Shown here: one piece after another, positions 1-6,721 of the stretch
Numbering within the stretch: position 1 is the first letter of the stretch
Layout: every line of letters begins with the position of its first letter
Assembly (NCBI RefSeq): GCF_001613125.1
Contig: NZ_BDBT01000039.1
Location: 1 to 37,629 of the forward strand
Direction: 5' to 3'
Source: Nocardia shimofusensis NBRC 100134
GTDB taxonomy: Bacteria > Actinomycetota > Actinomycetes > Mycobacteriales > Mycobacteriaceae
Length of the DNA stretch: 37,629 nt
The notes under the pieces: model-generated
The model's database searches: none
What the model was told of the DNA's origin: nothing
What the model saw: the letters and a program-made list of their open reading frames with translations, nothing else
Position numbers and translations under genes: made by a program

Positions 1-1386
1 CGACGCGGTCACCGTGCCCTGCCCGATGGCGGCCTCCACCCGGGCGGCAGGGGTCTCGGCGGGCGGCGCCGCGCCGGTGACCGTCGTCAGGCCCGGGGTG
101 AGGTAGTCGACGCCGAGACCGAGCTGGGCCGCGGCGCGGGTCAAGCCGTCTGCGGGCAGGTCCACGCCGAGCAGACCCATCGTGGTGTTGCACGAGCGCG
201 CGAAGGCCGTATGCAGCGGGACCTCGCCGAGATCGAAATTGTCGTCGTTGGGAATCCGGCGGCCCTCGATGGTGGCCGCACCCGGGCAAGGCAACACGGT
301 GTCGGCGGTGACCTCCCCGGCCTGCAACGCCGCCGACGCGGTCACGGTCTTGAACGTCGAGCCGGGCGGGTACAGCCCCGACAGCGCGATCGGACCCTGC
401 GCGTCGGCGGCGGGGTTCTGCGCGATCGCCACCACATCGCCCGTCGAGGGCTGGATCGCCACGATCGCGGCGGGCTGGGGCAGCGGCAGGAGCGCGTTCT
501 CGGCCGCCCGTTGCAGACCGAGGTCGAGGGTGGTGCGGATGTCGGCGGTCGGCCGCGGGTTCTCCCCCGCGATGCGTTCGGTGCCTTCGGGGGTGCGGGC
601 GCGCACCGCCCAGCCCGCCGCCGCGTCGGCCTCGCTCTGCCAGAGGTCGGCCAGTCCGGACAGGGCGGGCGAGGCCAGCGCCTTGTCGACGGCGAGCAGC
701 CGGGTCTGCGGCGCGAGCGTGACGCCGGGCAGCGCGGCCAGCTGCGCCTGGATCGGGGCTATGTCCTCGGCACGCAGCGTGATCGCGGTGACGGGCGCGC
801 CCCGCTCCGCCAGATCCGCCCGCAGGCTCTCGGCGGTGATGCCGGGAGCCAGCGGCGACAGCAGTGCGGCCACCGCGGCGGTGTCGGCCTCGGCGGAGAC
901 GTTCACCAGCGTGACGATCTGCTCGGTCATCAGCGCACCGCCCGCCGCGTCCAGCACCCGGGCAGGCGCGGAGCGGCCGAGGCCGTAGAACAGCGGCCCT
1001 TTGTCCAGACCGGGCGCCAGCGTGGCCGGATTCCACCGGATTTTCGGATCGTCGCCTCCGGTGGCCACGCCGGTGGTGGTGTAGGTCCACTCGTCGCTCG
1101 CCGAACCCAGCTTCCAGCTGGCGGCGAGAGTGAACTCGTCCCCGTCGACACCGCGCACCTCGTAGTCGACCTGCGTCCCCAGCCCCTCGTACAGCCCGTT
1201 CAGCGTCTCGCCGGCCCGCGCCGGATCGTCGGTGAGCGCGGCGGCGGCCGCGACATCGCCGCGCTCGAGCGCGTCGGCGAACCGGCCCGCGACGGTCTCC
1301 GGCTGGTCGGGACCGGAACTGCAGGAGACCAGGACCAGCACAGGTGCGGCGAACAGAACGGCGAGTTTTCTCCGATTGGTACGCAC
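1..1386 (-). CDS. Penicillin-binding lipoprotein (transpeptidase), 3' end cut off by the window
   Basis: Class B-type peptidoglycan D,D-transpeptidase anchored outside the membrane. The GTG start at 1386 gives a lipoprotein signal peptide (RTNRRK, a hydrophobic run, then LVSC with the lipid-bearing Cys at about residue 22). An NTF2-like/MecA_N-type N-terminal domain follows to about residue 135, then a linker domain, then the transpeptidase domain with the nucleophile motif STFK (Ser343) and the SCN motif (Ser398). The reading frame stays open for 462 codons to the first base of the window, so the KTG box and C-terminus are missing. It resembles the mycobacterial Rv2864c-type penicillin-binding lipoprotein, from family knowledge. 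It is divergent from crtI with 151 bp between the starts. Confidence 0.93.
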   Translation of the reverse strand, partial: MRTNRRKLAVLFAAPVLVLVSCSSGPDQPETVAGRFADALERGDVAAAAALTDDPARAGETLNGLYEGLGTQVDYEVRGVDGDEFTLAASWKLGSASDEWTYTTTGVATGGDDPKIRWNPATLAPGLDKGPLFYGLGRSAPARVLDAAGGALMTEQIVTLVNVSAEADTAAVAALLSPLAPGITAESLRADLAERGAPVTAITLRAEDIAPIQAQLAALPGVTLAPQTRLLAVDKALASPALSGLADLWQSEADAAAGWAVRARTPEGTERIAGENPRPTADIRTTLDLGLQRAAENALLPLPQPAAIVAIQPSTGDVVAIAQNPAADAQGPIALSGLYPPGSTFKTVTASAALQAGEVTADTVLPCPGAATIEGRRIPNDDNFDLGEVPLHTAFARSCNTTMGLLGVDLPADGLTRAAAQLGLGVDYLTPGLTTVTGAAPPAETPAARVEAAIGQGTVTAS

Positions 1387-1473
1387 GCGGCCGACGGTAC
1401 TGGACGTCGGGGGGTACACCGAGGACAAGAAGTCCGCGGTTTCGCCGACGTTCGAAGACCACCGCGCAATTTT

Positions 1474-1505
1474 GCATCGTTTGTGCATCATTTGTCAGGT
1501 AGTCT
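1474..1505 (+). promoter_or_regulatory. crtI promoter with 11-bp tandem direct repeats (possible LitR/CarH-type operator)
   Basis: Two adjacent 11-mers, GCATCGTTTGT (1474-1484) and GCATCATTTGT (1485-1495), differ at one base. They stand just upstream of a TANNNT -10 hexamer, TAGTCT (1500-1505). The repeats sit in an AT-rich patch of an otherwise very GC-rich 151-bp divergent gap and cover the -35 zone of crtI. Eleven-bp direct repeats are the known arrangement for the B12-dependent light sensor CarH. No regulator gene lies next to it, so the assignment is inference. Confidence 0.5.
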
Positions 1506-1537
1506 TCCCGTAGGTACTTCCTCAGGAGGACGAAACG

Positions 1538-3163
1538 ATGCGCACTGTGCACGGCAGAACTGATCGAGTAGTGGTCGTCGGGGCCGGCCTGTCCGGGCTC
1601 TCGGCGGCGCTTCACCTGGCCGGACGCGGCCGGGAAGTCGTGGTCCTCGAACGCGACGAGCACCCCGGCGGCCGGGCGGGCAGGCTCGACGTGGACGGCT
1701 ACCGGCTCGACACGGGTCCGACCGTGCTGACCATGCGCGACATCCTCGACGAGACCTTCGCGGCGGTCGGCGACAGCGTCGATGACAGGCTCGAGCTGCT
1801 GCCGATGCACCCGGCCTACGACGCCCGCTTCGCCGACGGCTCCCGGCTGGCCGTGCACAGCGAAGCCGACGCGATGTACGACGAGGTCCGCCGATTCTCC
1901 GGCGTCGCGGAGGCCGAACGCTATCTGCGCCTGCGTGATTGGCTGGGACAGCTCTATCGCGCCCAGTACGACCGGTTCATCGCGGCCAATATGGATTCCC
2001 CGTTGTCGGTGCTCACACCGTCGCTGGCCCGGGTGGCGGCGTTGGGCGGGTTCCGCTCGGTCGACGCGCAGATCTCGCGTCGTCTGCACGACGAGCGGCT
2101 GCGGCGGGTGTTCAGCTTCCAGTCGCTGTACGCGGGCGTGGCGCCGCACCGGGCACTCGCGGTGTACGCCGTCATCGCCTACATGGACACCATCGCGGGG
2201 GTCTATTTCCCGAAGGGCGGCGTGCGGGCACTACCCGACGCGCTGGCGGCGTCGGCGGCCGAGGCCGGGGTGGACCTGCGCTACGGCGCCACGGTGACGG
2301 AACTGGAGCGCTCCGGTTCACGCATCACGGCGGTGCGGACCGCCGACGGTGAACGGCTGCCCTGTGATGCCGTCGTCCTGACCACCGAACCGCACATCAG
2401 CCACCGGCTGCTCGGCCGCGTGCCCCGACGTCCGCTGCCGTTGCGCGCGGCACCGTCGGCCGCGATCATCCATGTCGGCGCGCCCGCCGGATCGGACATC
2501 GGTCACCACACCATCAGCTTCGGCGCGGCCTGGCGGGAGACCTTCGACGAACTCGTCGGCAGGGGCGAGACGATGAGTGATCCCTCGCTGCTGATCACCC
2601 GGCCGACCGCGACGGACCCGACGCTGGCCCCGCCCGGACACGATCTGCTGTCGGTGCTCGCACCGGTGCCCAACCTGACGGCGCGCCGTGGTGCGCCCGC
2701 GCTGAACTGGAGCGCCGACGGCGACCGCTACCTGCGCGAGGTGCTCGCCGTCGCCGCCGAACGAGTCGCGCCGGGGCTCGCGGATTCGGCGCGGATTCTG
2801 GCGACATCGACGCCGGCCGACTGGGCGAAGCAGGACATGACGGCAGGCACGCCGTTCAGCTACGCGCACAACCTCGCCCAGACCGGGCCCTTCCGGCCGA
2901 ACAATTTCCCCCGCTTCGTCGACAACGCGGTCCTCGCAGGCTCGGGGACGACTCCCGGCGTCGGGGTGCCGACGGCACTCATCTCCGGCAGGCTCGCGGC
3001 CGATCGCGTCACCGGCGTCACCCGGTCCGGGTCCGTCGCCCTTCCGAGGAAGGTCCGCCATGACAAGATCCGGCAAGACAACATCCGCCATGACACCAAC
3101 CGCCATGACAGGGTCCACGATGACAAGGTCCGCGATGACAAGGTCCGCCATGACGCAGCGTGA
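1538..3163 (+). CDS. crtI: Phytoene desaturase family FAD oxidoreductase (carotenoid synthesis)
   Basis: 541-residue CrtI-type flavoprotein that introduces double bonds into phytoene or a related carotene. The N-terminus has the FAD-binding fold VVVGAGLSGLSAALHL, an acidic end to the second strand (VLERDEHPGGRAG) and the desaturase signature DTGPTVLTM. The C-terminus has the conserved block VLAGSGTTPGVGVPTALISGRLAADRV at about residue 465. ATG 1538 has an AGGAGG ribosome site at 1524-1529. The family usually ends soon after that block. Here an extra basic tail of about 40 residues made of KVRHD-like repeats overlaps the start of crtB by 104 bp. No geranylgeranyl-diphosphate synthase or cyclase gene is in view. 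Confidence 0.93.
   Translation: MRTVHGRTDRVVVVGAGLSGLSAALHLAGRGREVVVLERDEHPGGRAGRLDVDGYRLDTGPTVLTMRDILDETFAAVGDSVDDRLELLPMHPAYDARFADGSRLAVHSEADAMYDEVRRFSGVAEAERYLRLRDWLGQLYRAQYDRFIAANMDSPLSVLTPSLARVAALGGFRSVDAQISRRLHDERLRRVFSFQSLYAGVAPHRALAVYAVIAYMDTIAGVYFPKGGVRALPDALAASAAEAGVDLRYGATVTELERSGSRITAVRTADGERLPCDAVVLTTEPHISHRLLGRVPRRPLPLRAAPSAAIIHVGAPAGSDIGHHTISFGAAWRETFDELVGRGETMSDPSLLITRPTATDPTLAPPGHDLLSVLAPVPNLTARRGAPALNWSADGDRYLREVLAVAAERVAPGLADSARILATSTPADWAKQDMTAGTPFSYAHNLAQTGPFRPNNFPRFVDNAVLAGSGTTPGVGVPTALISGRLAADRVTGVTRSGSVALPRKVRHDKIRQDNIRHDTNRHDRVHDDKVRDDKVRHDAA
3046..3163 (+). repeat. 15-bp tandem repeat carrying repeated ribosome site plus ATG, read in two frames
   Basis: Seven units of about 15 bp (consensus ATGACAAGGTCCGCC) run from 3060 to the crtI stop. 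Six contain ATG, at 3060, 3090, 3105, 3120, 3135 and 3150, all in the crtB frame; the unit at 3075 has AAG instead. Most units also hold AAGG or AGGG about 7-8 bases before the next ATG. The strongest ribosome site, GAGGAAGG at 3046-3053, precedes ATG 3060. In the crtI frame the same DNA encodes KVRHD-like pentapeptides, in the crtB frame MTRSA-like ones. Confidence 0.9.
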
Positions 3164-4307
3164 ACTCGCCGCCGCCCGGATCACCGATCCCGCCCTTCGC
3201 CAGGCCTACACGCGGTGCCGGGAGCTGAACGCGGCGCACGGCCGTACCTACTTCCTGGCGACCCGCCTGCTGCCGCCCGACCGGCGACCGGCGGTCCACG
3301 CCCTCTACGGGTTCGCCCGGTATGTCGACGATCTCGTCGACATACCGGGGCGGAGCGCGAGCCCGGAAGCGATCAGCACCCGGATCGACGAGGCCGAACA
3401 GCAGCTCACCGACGCTCTCGCCGACTACGGCAACACACCCGGGCGCGGCACTCTCGACGCCGACGCCCGCACCGGCAGGGCTCTCACCGGCAGCGCCCTC
3501 GACAGCAGCGCCCTCGACAGCGACGGGCGTGACAGCAGCGCCCTCGACGGCAACGGGAGCGTAGGCGGCGGCAACGGGAGCGAAGGCGGCGGCAACGGGA
3601 GCGAAGGCAGTAGCCCCGGTGGCCGGGTGCCGGTCGCACTCGCCCTGGCCGACACCGTGCGCCGCTACGCGATCGACCCGGCGCTGTTCTCGGCTTTCCT
3701 GAGCTCGATGCGCATGGACCTGCTGCTGCGCGACTACCCGACCCGCGCCGACCTGCAGCGCTACACCTACGGCTCGGCCCAGGTGATCGGCCTGCAACTG
3801 CTGCCGGTGCTGGGCACCGTCACCGACCGCGCCGAAGCGGCCCCGTTCGCGGCCGCCCTCGGTGACGCCTTTCAGCTCACGAATTTCCTGCGTGACATCG
3901 CCGAAGACCTCGACCGGGGCCGGATCTACCTCCCGGCCGACGAACTGGCCGCCTTCGGCGTGGACCGAGGCCGTCTCGAGTGGTGCCGCGCCCACGGTCT
4001 GGCCGACGCTGCCGTCAGGGCCGCGCTCACCGACCAGGTCGCCACCACCCGCGCTGTGTATCGCAGAGCCGCACAGGGCATCGAGATGCTCTCACCGTGG
4101 GCGCGGCCGTGCGTGGCCACCGCGTACACGCTCTACTCCGAAATCCTGAACCGCATCGAGTACCTGGATTACAACGTGTTCGCCCGCCGGGCCACCGTCG
4201 GCGCGACCCGCAAACTCCGCGTCGCGGGACCGGCGGCCGCCCGTGCCTGGTGGGTGCGCCGCTCGCTTCCGTCGGAGCCCGCGCGGACCGCTCGACCCAC
4301 CAGTTAA
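3060..4307 (+). CDS. crtB: Phytoene/squalene synthase family protein
   Basis: Condenses two prenyl diphosphates, most likely GGPP to phytoene, providing the substrate for the upstream CrtI. Both Asp-rich metal/diphosphate motifs are present: DDLVD near residue 90 and RDIAEDLDRGRIYLP near residues 278-292. FLATRLLPPDRRPAVHALYGFAR precedes the first motif. At 415 residues it is about 100 longer than typical family members. The excess lies in a repeat-derived N-terminus (about 30 residues from the overlapping 15-bp array) and a Gly/Ser/Asp-rich insertion at about residues 138-190. ATG 3060 is chosen because GAGGAAGG lies 6 bases upstream; ATG 3150 would leave a more normal start (MTQRELAAAR). 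It is translationally coupled to crtI. Confidence 0.92.
   Translation: MTRSGKTTSAMTPTAMTGSTMTRSAMTRSAMTQRELAAARITDPALRQAYTRCRELNAAHGRTYFLATRLLPPDRRPAVHALYGFARYVDDLVDIPGRSASPEAISTRIDEAEQQLTDALADYGNTPGRGTLDADARTGRALTGSALDSSALDSDGRDSSALDGNGSVGGGNGSEGGGNGSEGSSPGGRVPVALALADTVRRYAIDPALFSAFLSSMRMDLLLRDYPTRADLQRYTYGSAQVIGLQLLPVLGTVTDRAEAAPFAAALGDAFQLTNFLRDIAEDLDRGRIYLPADELAAFGVDRGRLEWCRAHGLADAAVRAALTDQVATTRAVYRRAAQGIEMLSPWARPCVATAYTLYSEILNRIEYLDYNVFARRATVGATRKLRVAGPAAARAWWVRRSLPSEPARTARPTS
3478..3618 (+). repeat. In-frame low-complexity repeat inside crtB
   Basis: Tandem coding repeats encode SALDS-type units and then two copies of a 21-bp unit for GGGNGSE. They interrupt the region between the two Asp-rich motifs of CrtB. 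All unit lengths are multiples of three, so the frame is kept. Confidence 0.85.
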
Positions 4308-5194
4308 CCGGTCGCCGCGCGCGGTCGATCGAATCGCTCGATCCACTCCCCCGTGGTCAGCGCGTGGGCGTCCTCGTCGGTCAGGTCGATGCCGAAGACG
4401 TCCCTCAGCACCCCGGGAAGTTCGCCGGTCTCCAGTTCCCGCGACTCGGCAGTGCCGTCGGGCCGTTCGGAGGTCAGGGTGTGCCCGTCGAGGACGTGAC
4501 GAACGTCCGGGAGGAACCGCTGGACGAACGGGCGCATCGTGAACGGCGAGCGCGGCGAGGTCGAGACGAAGTGGTTGCCCACCTCGTAATCGATGCGGTA
4601 CTGCGGATTCGTGGTGAAGGTGTGCCGCTCGATCCAGCCGTCCTTACCGAACTGGTGCAGCGCCCACAGGTCGGTCCCGAGCGCACCGGCACGGCGCTCG
4701 AAGCGGAAGCGCCACTGCCCCAGCGAGAATTCCGCCGGCCGGGCGCGCAGCTCCCACGGCTCGGACGGCCCTTGGCCGAACCCGACATCGCAGATCCACA
4801 CCCGGTCGTCGTCGGAGGTGGTGACCCGCAGCAGCGCGTGCGTGGCGGGCCGTACGGCGACCGCCCCCATCGTCACGCGGGCGCTGAGCCCGGTCACCCC
4901 GAACCCCAGCCGCTCCAGCGCGGCCGCGAAAATACTCACGTTCTCGTAGCAGTACCCGCCGCGCCCGCGCCGGATCATCTTGTCCTGCACCTCGGCCGGT
5001 CCCAGCGGCACCGGACGCCCGAACAGCGCCTCCAGATTCTCGAACGGCAGGGTGGTGGTGTGCTGGTGGACCAGTTCGCGCAGCGTCGCGACGGTCGGCG
5101 CGCGCTCGCCGGTGAATCCGATCCCGGCCAGATAGCCGTCCAGGTCCAGTTCCTCGCCTTTCCACCGGTAGCTGGGATCCACGGGTTCATCCAT
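4304..5194 (-). CDS. nat: Arylamine N-acetyltransferase
   Basis: Transfers acetyl (or another acyl) from CoA to arylamines, hydrazines and related compounds through a cysteine intermediate. The triad is visible: Cys82 in RGGYCYEN, His119 in RPATHALL and Asp136 in WICDVGFG. LPFENLEALFGRPV is the usual N-terminal signature. The 296-residue length fits the family. ATG 5194 is preferred over a longer reading to 5383 because it begins at the family's normal N-terminus and has a GAGG ribosome site about 8 bases upstream. Its stop codon overlaps the crtB stop on the other strand within TTAA (4304-4307), so the two genes converge with no spacer. In mycobacteria NAT affects isoniazid and sterol/lipid metabolism; the role here is not shown. 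Confidence 0.95.
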   Translation of the reverse strand: MDEPVDPSYRWKGEELDLDGYLAGIGFTGERAPTVATLRELVHQHTTTLPFENLEALFGRPVPLGPAEVQDKMIRRGRGGYCYENVSIFAAALERLGFGVTGLSARVTMGAVAVRPATHALLRVTTSDDDRVWICDVGFGQGPSEPWELRARPAEFSLGQWRFRFERRAGALGTDLWALHQFGKDGWIERHTFTTNPQYRIDYEVGNHFVSTSPRSPFTMRPFVQRFLPDVRHVLDGHTLTSERPDGTAESRELETGELPGVLRDVFGIDLTDEDAHALTTGEWIERFDRPRAATG

Positions 5195-5356
5195 CGGACA
5201 CCTCGTTTCGTCGTCGCTCACTCCTGCGACAACTCCGGGTCGGTGCCGGGCATTCCGTCCCTGCTCACAGCACGGCCCGCCACGTCGATCTGTAACCTTC
5301 CGCTCGTCCGCCGGAACGAGTCGTCGCGTCCCGGCCCTTGCTCGCGGGAGTTCTCC

Positions 5357-5526
5357 ATGTCTTTCATCAACAAGCTGTTCCACAACGCCGACAACATCTC
5401 CCGTCTGTCCGGATCGGCATCATGATCGCCGATGCCGACGGCCGCCTCGACATCGCCGAGATCCACGCCGTGCGCGAGGCGTGCGCCGCGCTGAACATCC
5501 CCCCGATGCTGGATCTGCCCGGCTGA
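5357..5526 (+). pseudogene. Fragmentary, frameshifted TerB-like small gene
   Basis: A 22-codon ORF with a good ribosome site (GGGAG, 6 bases before ATG 5357) reads MSFINKLFHNADNISRL and stops at 5423-5425. In the next frame the DNA continues as IADADGRLDIAEIHAVREACAALNIP to a stop at 5524-5526. The two pieces resemble the start of TerB-family proteins and their ADGxID-AE helix segment, joined by a frameshift and a deletion. The similarity is judged by eye and is weak. The reading ends just before the putative IS end, consistent with truncation by an insertion. Alternatively it is an unrelated small peptide gene. Confidence 0.35.
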
Positions 5527-5529
5527 CAC

Positions 5530-5650
5530 GCCCCTGCCCCGCGGGTTACCCGTCGCGCAACGGGCAGGCGGTACAGGAGCAGGAACCCACCGCAGCGGCA
5601 CATGATGCCGCAGGAGAAATCCCGGCCGTTCACGGCCGGGAGGACGTCAA
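5530..5650 (+). mobile_element. Solitary right end of an IS605/IS1341 (TnpB)-type element, with omega-RNA-like hairpin
   Basis: The stretch ends with AGAAAT, a perfect 9-bp stem (5620-5628 with 5633-5641, TTCA loop) and then GGACGTCAA. This layout, a short GC stem-loop followed by GAGGA(T/C)GTCAA, is what I know from the 3' ends of actinobacterial tnpB genes and of TnpB guide RNA scaffolds. One forward frame still reads SRNGQAVQEQEPTAAAHDAAGEIP...GREDVN, like a decayed TnpB C-terminus. No transposase gene or left end is present. The hairpin could also serve as a terminator for the leftward hydrolase gene, whose stop codon (5647-5649) lies inside the conserved terminus. Confidence 0.5.
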
Positions 5651-6555
5651 CGCCGTTCTCGGTCCGATCGCCGGTCGAGCGCCGCCGGATCGTGGCTGTC
5701 CACGAACTCCAGCAACCGGGGGATCACCCGCTCGGGGATCGCCCAGATCAAGTCGTGCCCGACACCGGGATAGATCTCGATCTCTGCCGAAGGAACCCGC
5801 TGCCGGACCAGATTCGCCACCGACTCGGCATCGTGGACCACCGACTCGGCGCCGAACAGCACCAGCAGCGGCGCGGCGATGGCGGCGAACCGCTCGGCGG
5901 GCAACGGGCGCGCCCACGGCATGCCGGGTCGGAATGCCAGGGCGCTCAACGTCAGAGCCCACTCCTCTTCGGTGGGTCGGATGGTCGGCGAGAGCCACTG
6001 GTTGAGCTTCTCCAGCTTGGCTCTGCTCGGGCGGAATCCAGCGAACAGGAACTTGCGCAGCACCTTCCACGGTGGCCGAGCGAAGGTGGCCGGCGACGGC
6101 TCGAGCAGGCTGATGCCCGCCAGCCGGTCGTCGCCCGCGGCGCCGATCACGGTGACAAGCCAGGCGCCCGCCGAGTAGCCCGCGAGGTGGACCCGCTCGA
6201 CACCGAGACCGGTGATGAGCTGAGTACCCCACTCGGCGATATCGCTCTCGTCACGTATCGGAGCGGTCTGCTCGCCGCGGCCCGCCCATCCCAGGACGTC
6301 GCTGGTGTACACGACACGATCGCGAGCCAGTTCCTCGATGAACGGCTCCCAGAACATGGCATTGCCACCGATACCCGGCAACAGCAGCAGCGGCGTGCCC
6401 GCGCCCGCTCCCGACTTGCGCACCCGCGTCGTCCCGAACGAGGTCGCGATGTCGAGATCGGTCGACGGGACCGGCCAGCGGGCCGCCACGGCGTCGTAGG
6501 CGCGCAGGAATGTGGCCTTCTCCGTCTCGTCGGTGAAGTGTCCGAGCTTCGGCAT
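5647..6555 (-). CDS. Alpha/beta hydrolase
   Basis: A 302-residue soluble alpha/beta-hydrolase-fold enzyme. It shows the oxyanion strand LLLLPGIGGNAMFWEPF, the nucleophile elbow AGYSAGAW (GxSxG), an acid region near LLVLFGAESVVHDAES and the catalytic His in YPGVGHDLIW. Substrate is unknown. ATG 6555 (MPKLGHFTDE) has an AAGGGG ribosome site just upstream; an in-frame codon at 6612 would add 19 residues and run through the likely promoter repeats, so it is rejected. The gene ends inside the IS-like terminus, so its final residues may have been altered by that insertion. It is divergent from the HTH_42 gene at 6722. Confidence 0.85.
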   Translation of the reverse strand: MPKLGHFTDETEKATFLRAYDAVAARWPVPSTDLDIATSFGTTRVRKSGAGAGTPLLLLPGIGGNAMFWEPFIEELARDRVVYTSDVLGWAGRGEQTAPIRDESDIAEWGTQLITGLGVERVHLAGYSAGAWLVTVIGAAGDDRLAGISLLEPSPATFARPPWKVLRKFLFAGFRPSRAKLEKLNQWLSPTIRPTEEEWALTLSALAFRPGMPWARPLPAERFAAIAAPLLVLFGAESVVHDAESVANLVRQRVPSAEIEIYPGVGHDLIWAIPERVIPRLLEFVDSHDPAALDRRSDRERR

Positions 6556-6577
6556 TTCTCCCCTTACGTCGCTCTTG

Positions 6578-6615
6578 ATGATATGAATGTACCACCAAAA
6601 TGATATGCGCATACC
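6578..6615 (-). promoter_or_regulatory. AT-rich island with two direct repeats ATGATATGNNNNTACC, likely hydrolase operator/promoter
   Basis: Two copies of ATGATATG-N4-TACC lie at 6578-6593 and 6600-6615, 22 bp (two helical turns) apart. The second contains a perfect palindrome, TATGCGCATA (6604-6613). On the minus strand TATCAT (6578-6583) can act as the -10 of the hydrolase, placing one repeat over -10 and the other over -35. The island stands out sharply from the surrounding GC-rich sequence. The binding protein is unknown. Confidence 0.55.
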
Positions 6616-6709
6616 AATTCATTCCCCGCGGCGCGGGCGAGGCGGCGCCGAAACAACGACCGTCCGACGGCCGGACTCCAACGGGATGCCCGATGTCGCC
6701 ACGGCACAG

Positions 6710-6715
6710 TAGAAT
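6710..6715 (+). promoter_or_regulatory. -10 element for a leaderless start at 6722
   Basis: TAGAAT ends 7 bases before ATG 6722, so transcription would begin at or next to the start codon. No Shine-Dalgarno sequence is visible before this ATG. Leaderless genes of this type are common in actinobacteria. Confidence 0.5.
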
Positions 6716-6721
6716 CCGCAC

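Noticed and set aside
211..1563. 450-codon plus-strand frame opposite the penicillin-binding protein
   Set aside because: Composition is Arg/Gly-rich and featureless. The opposite strand has a lipoprotein signal and the STFK and SCN motifs.
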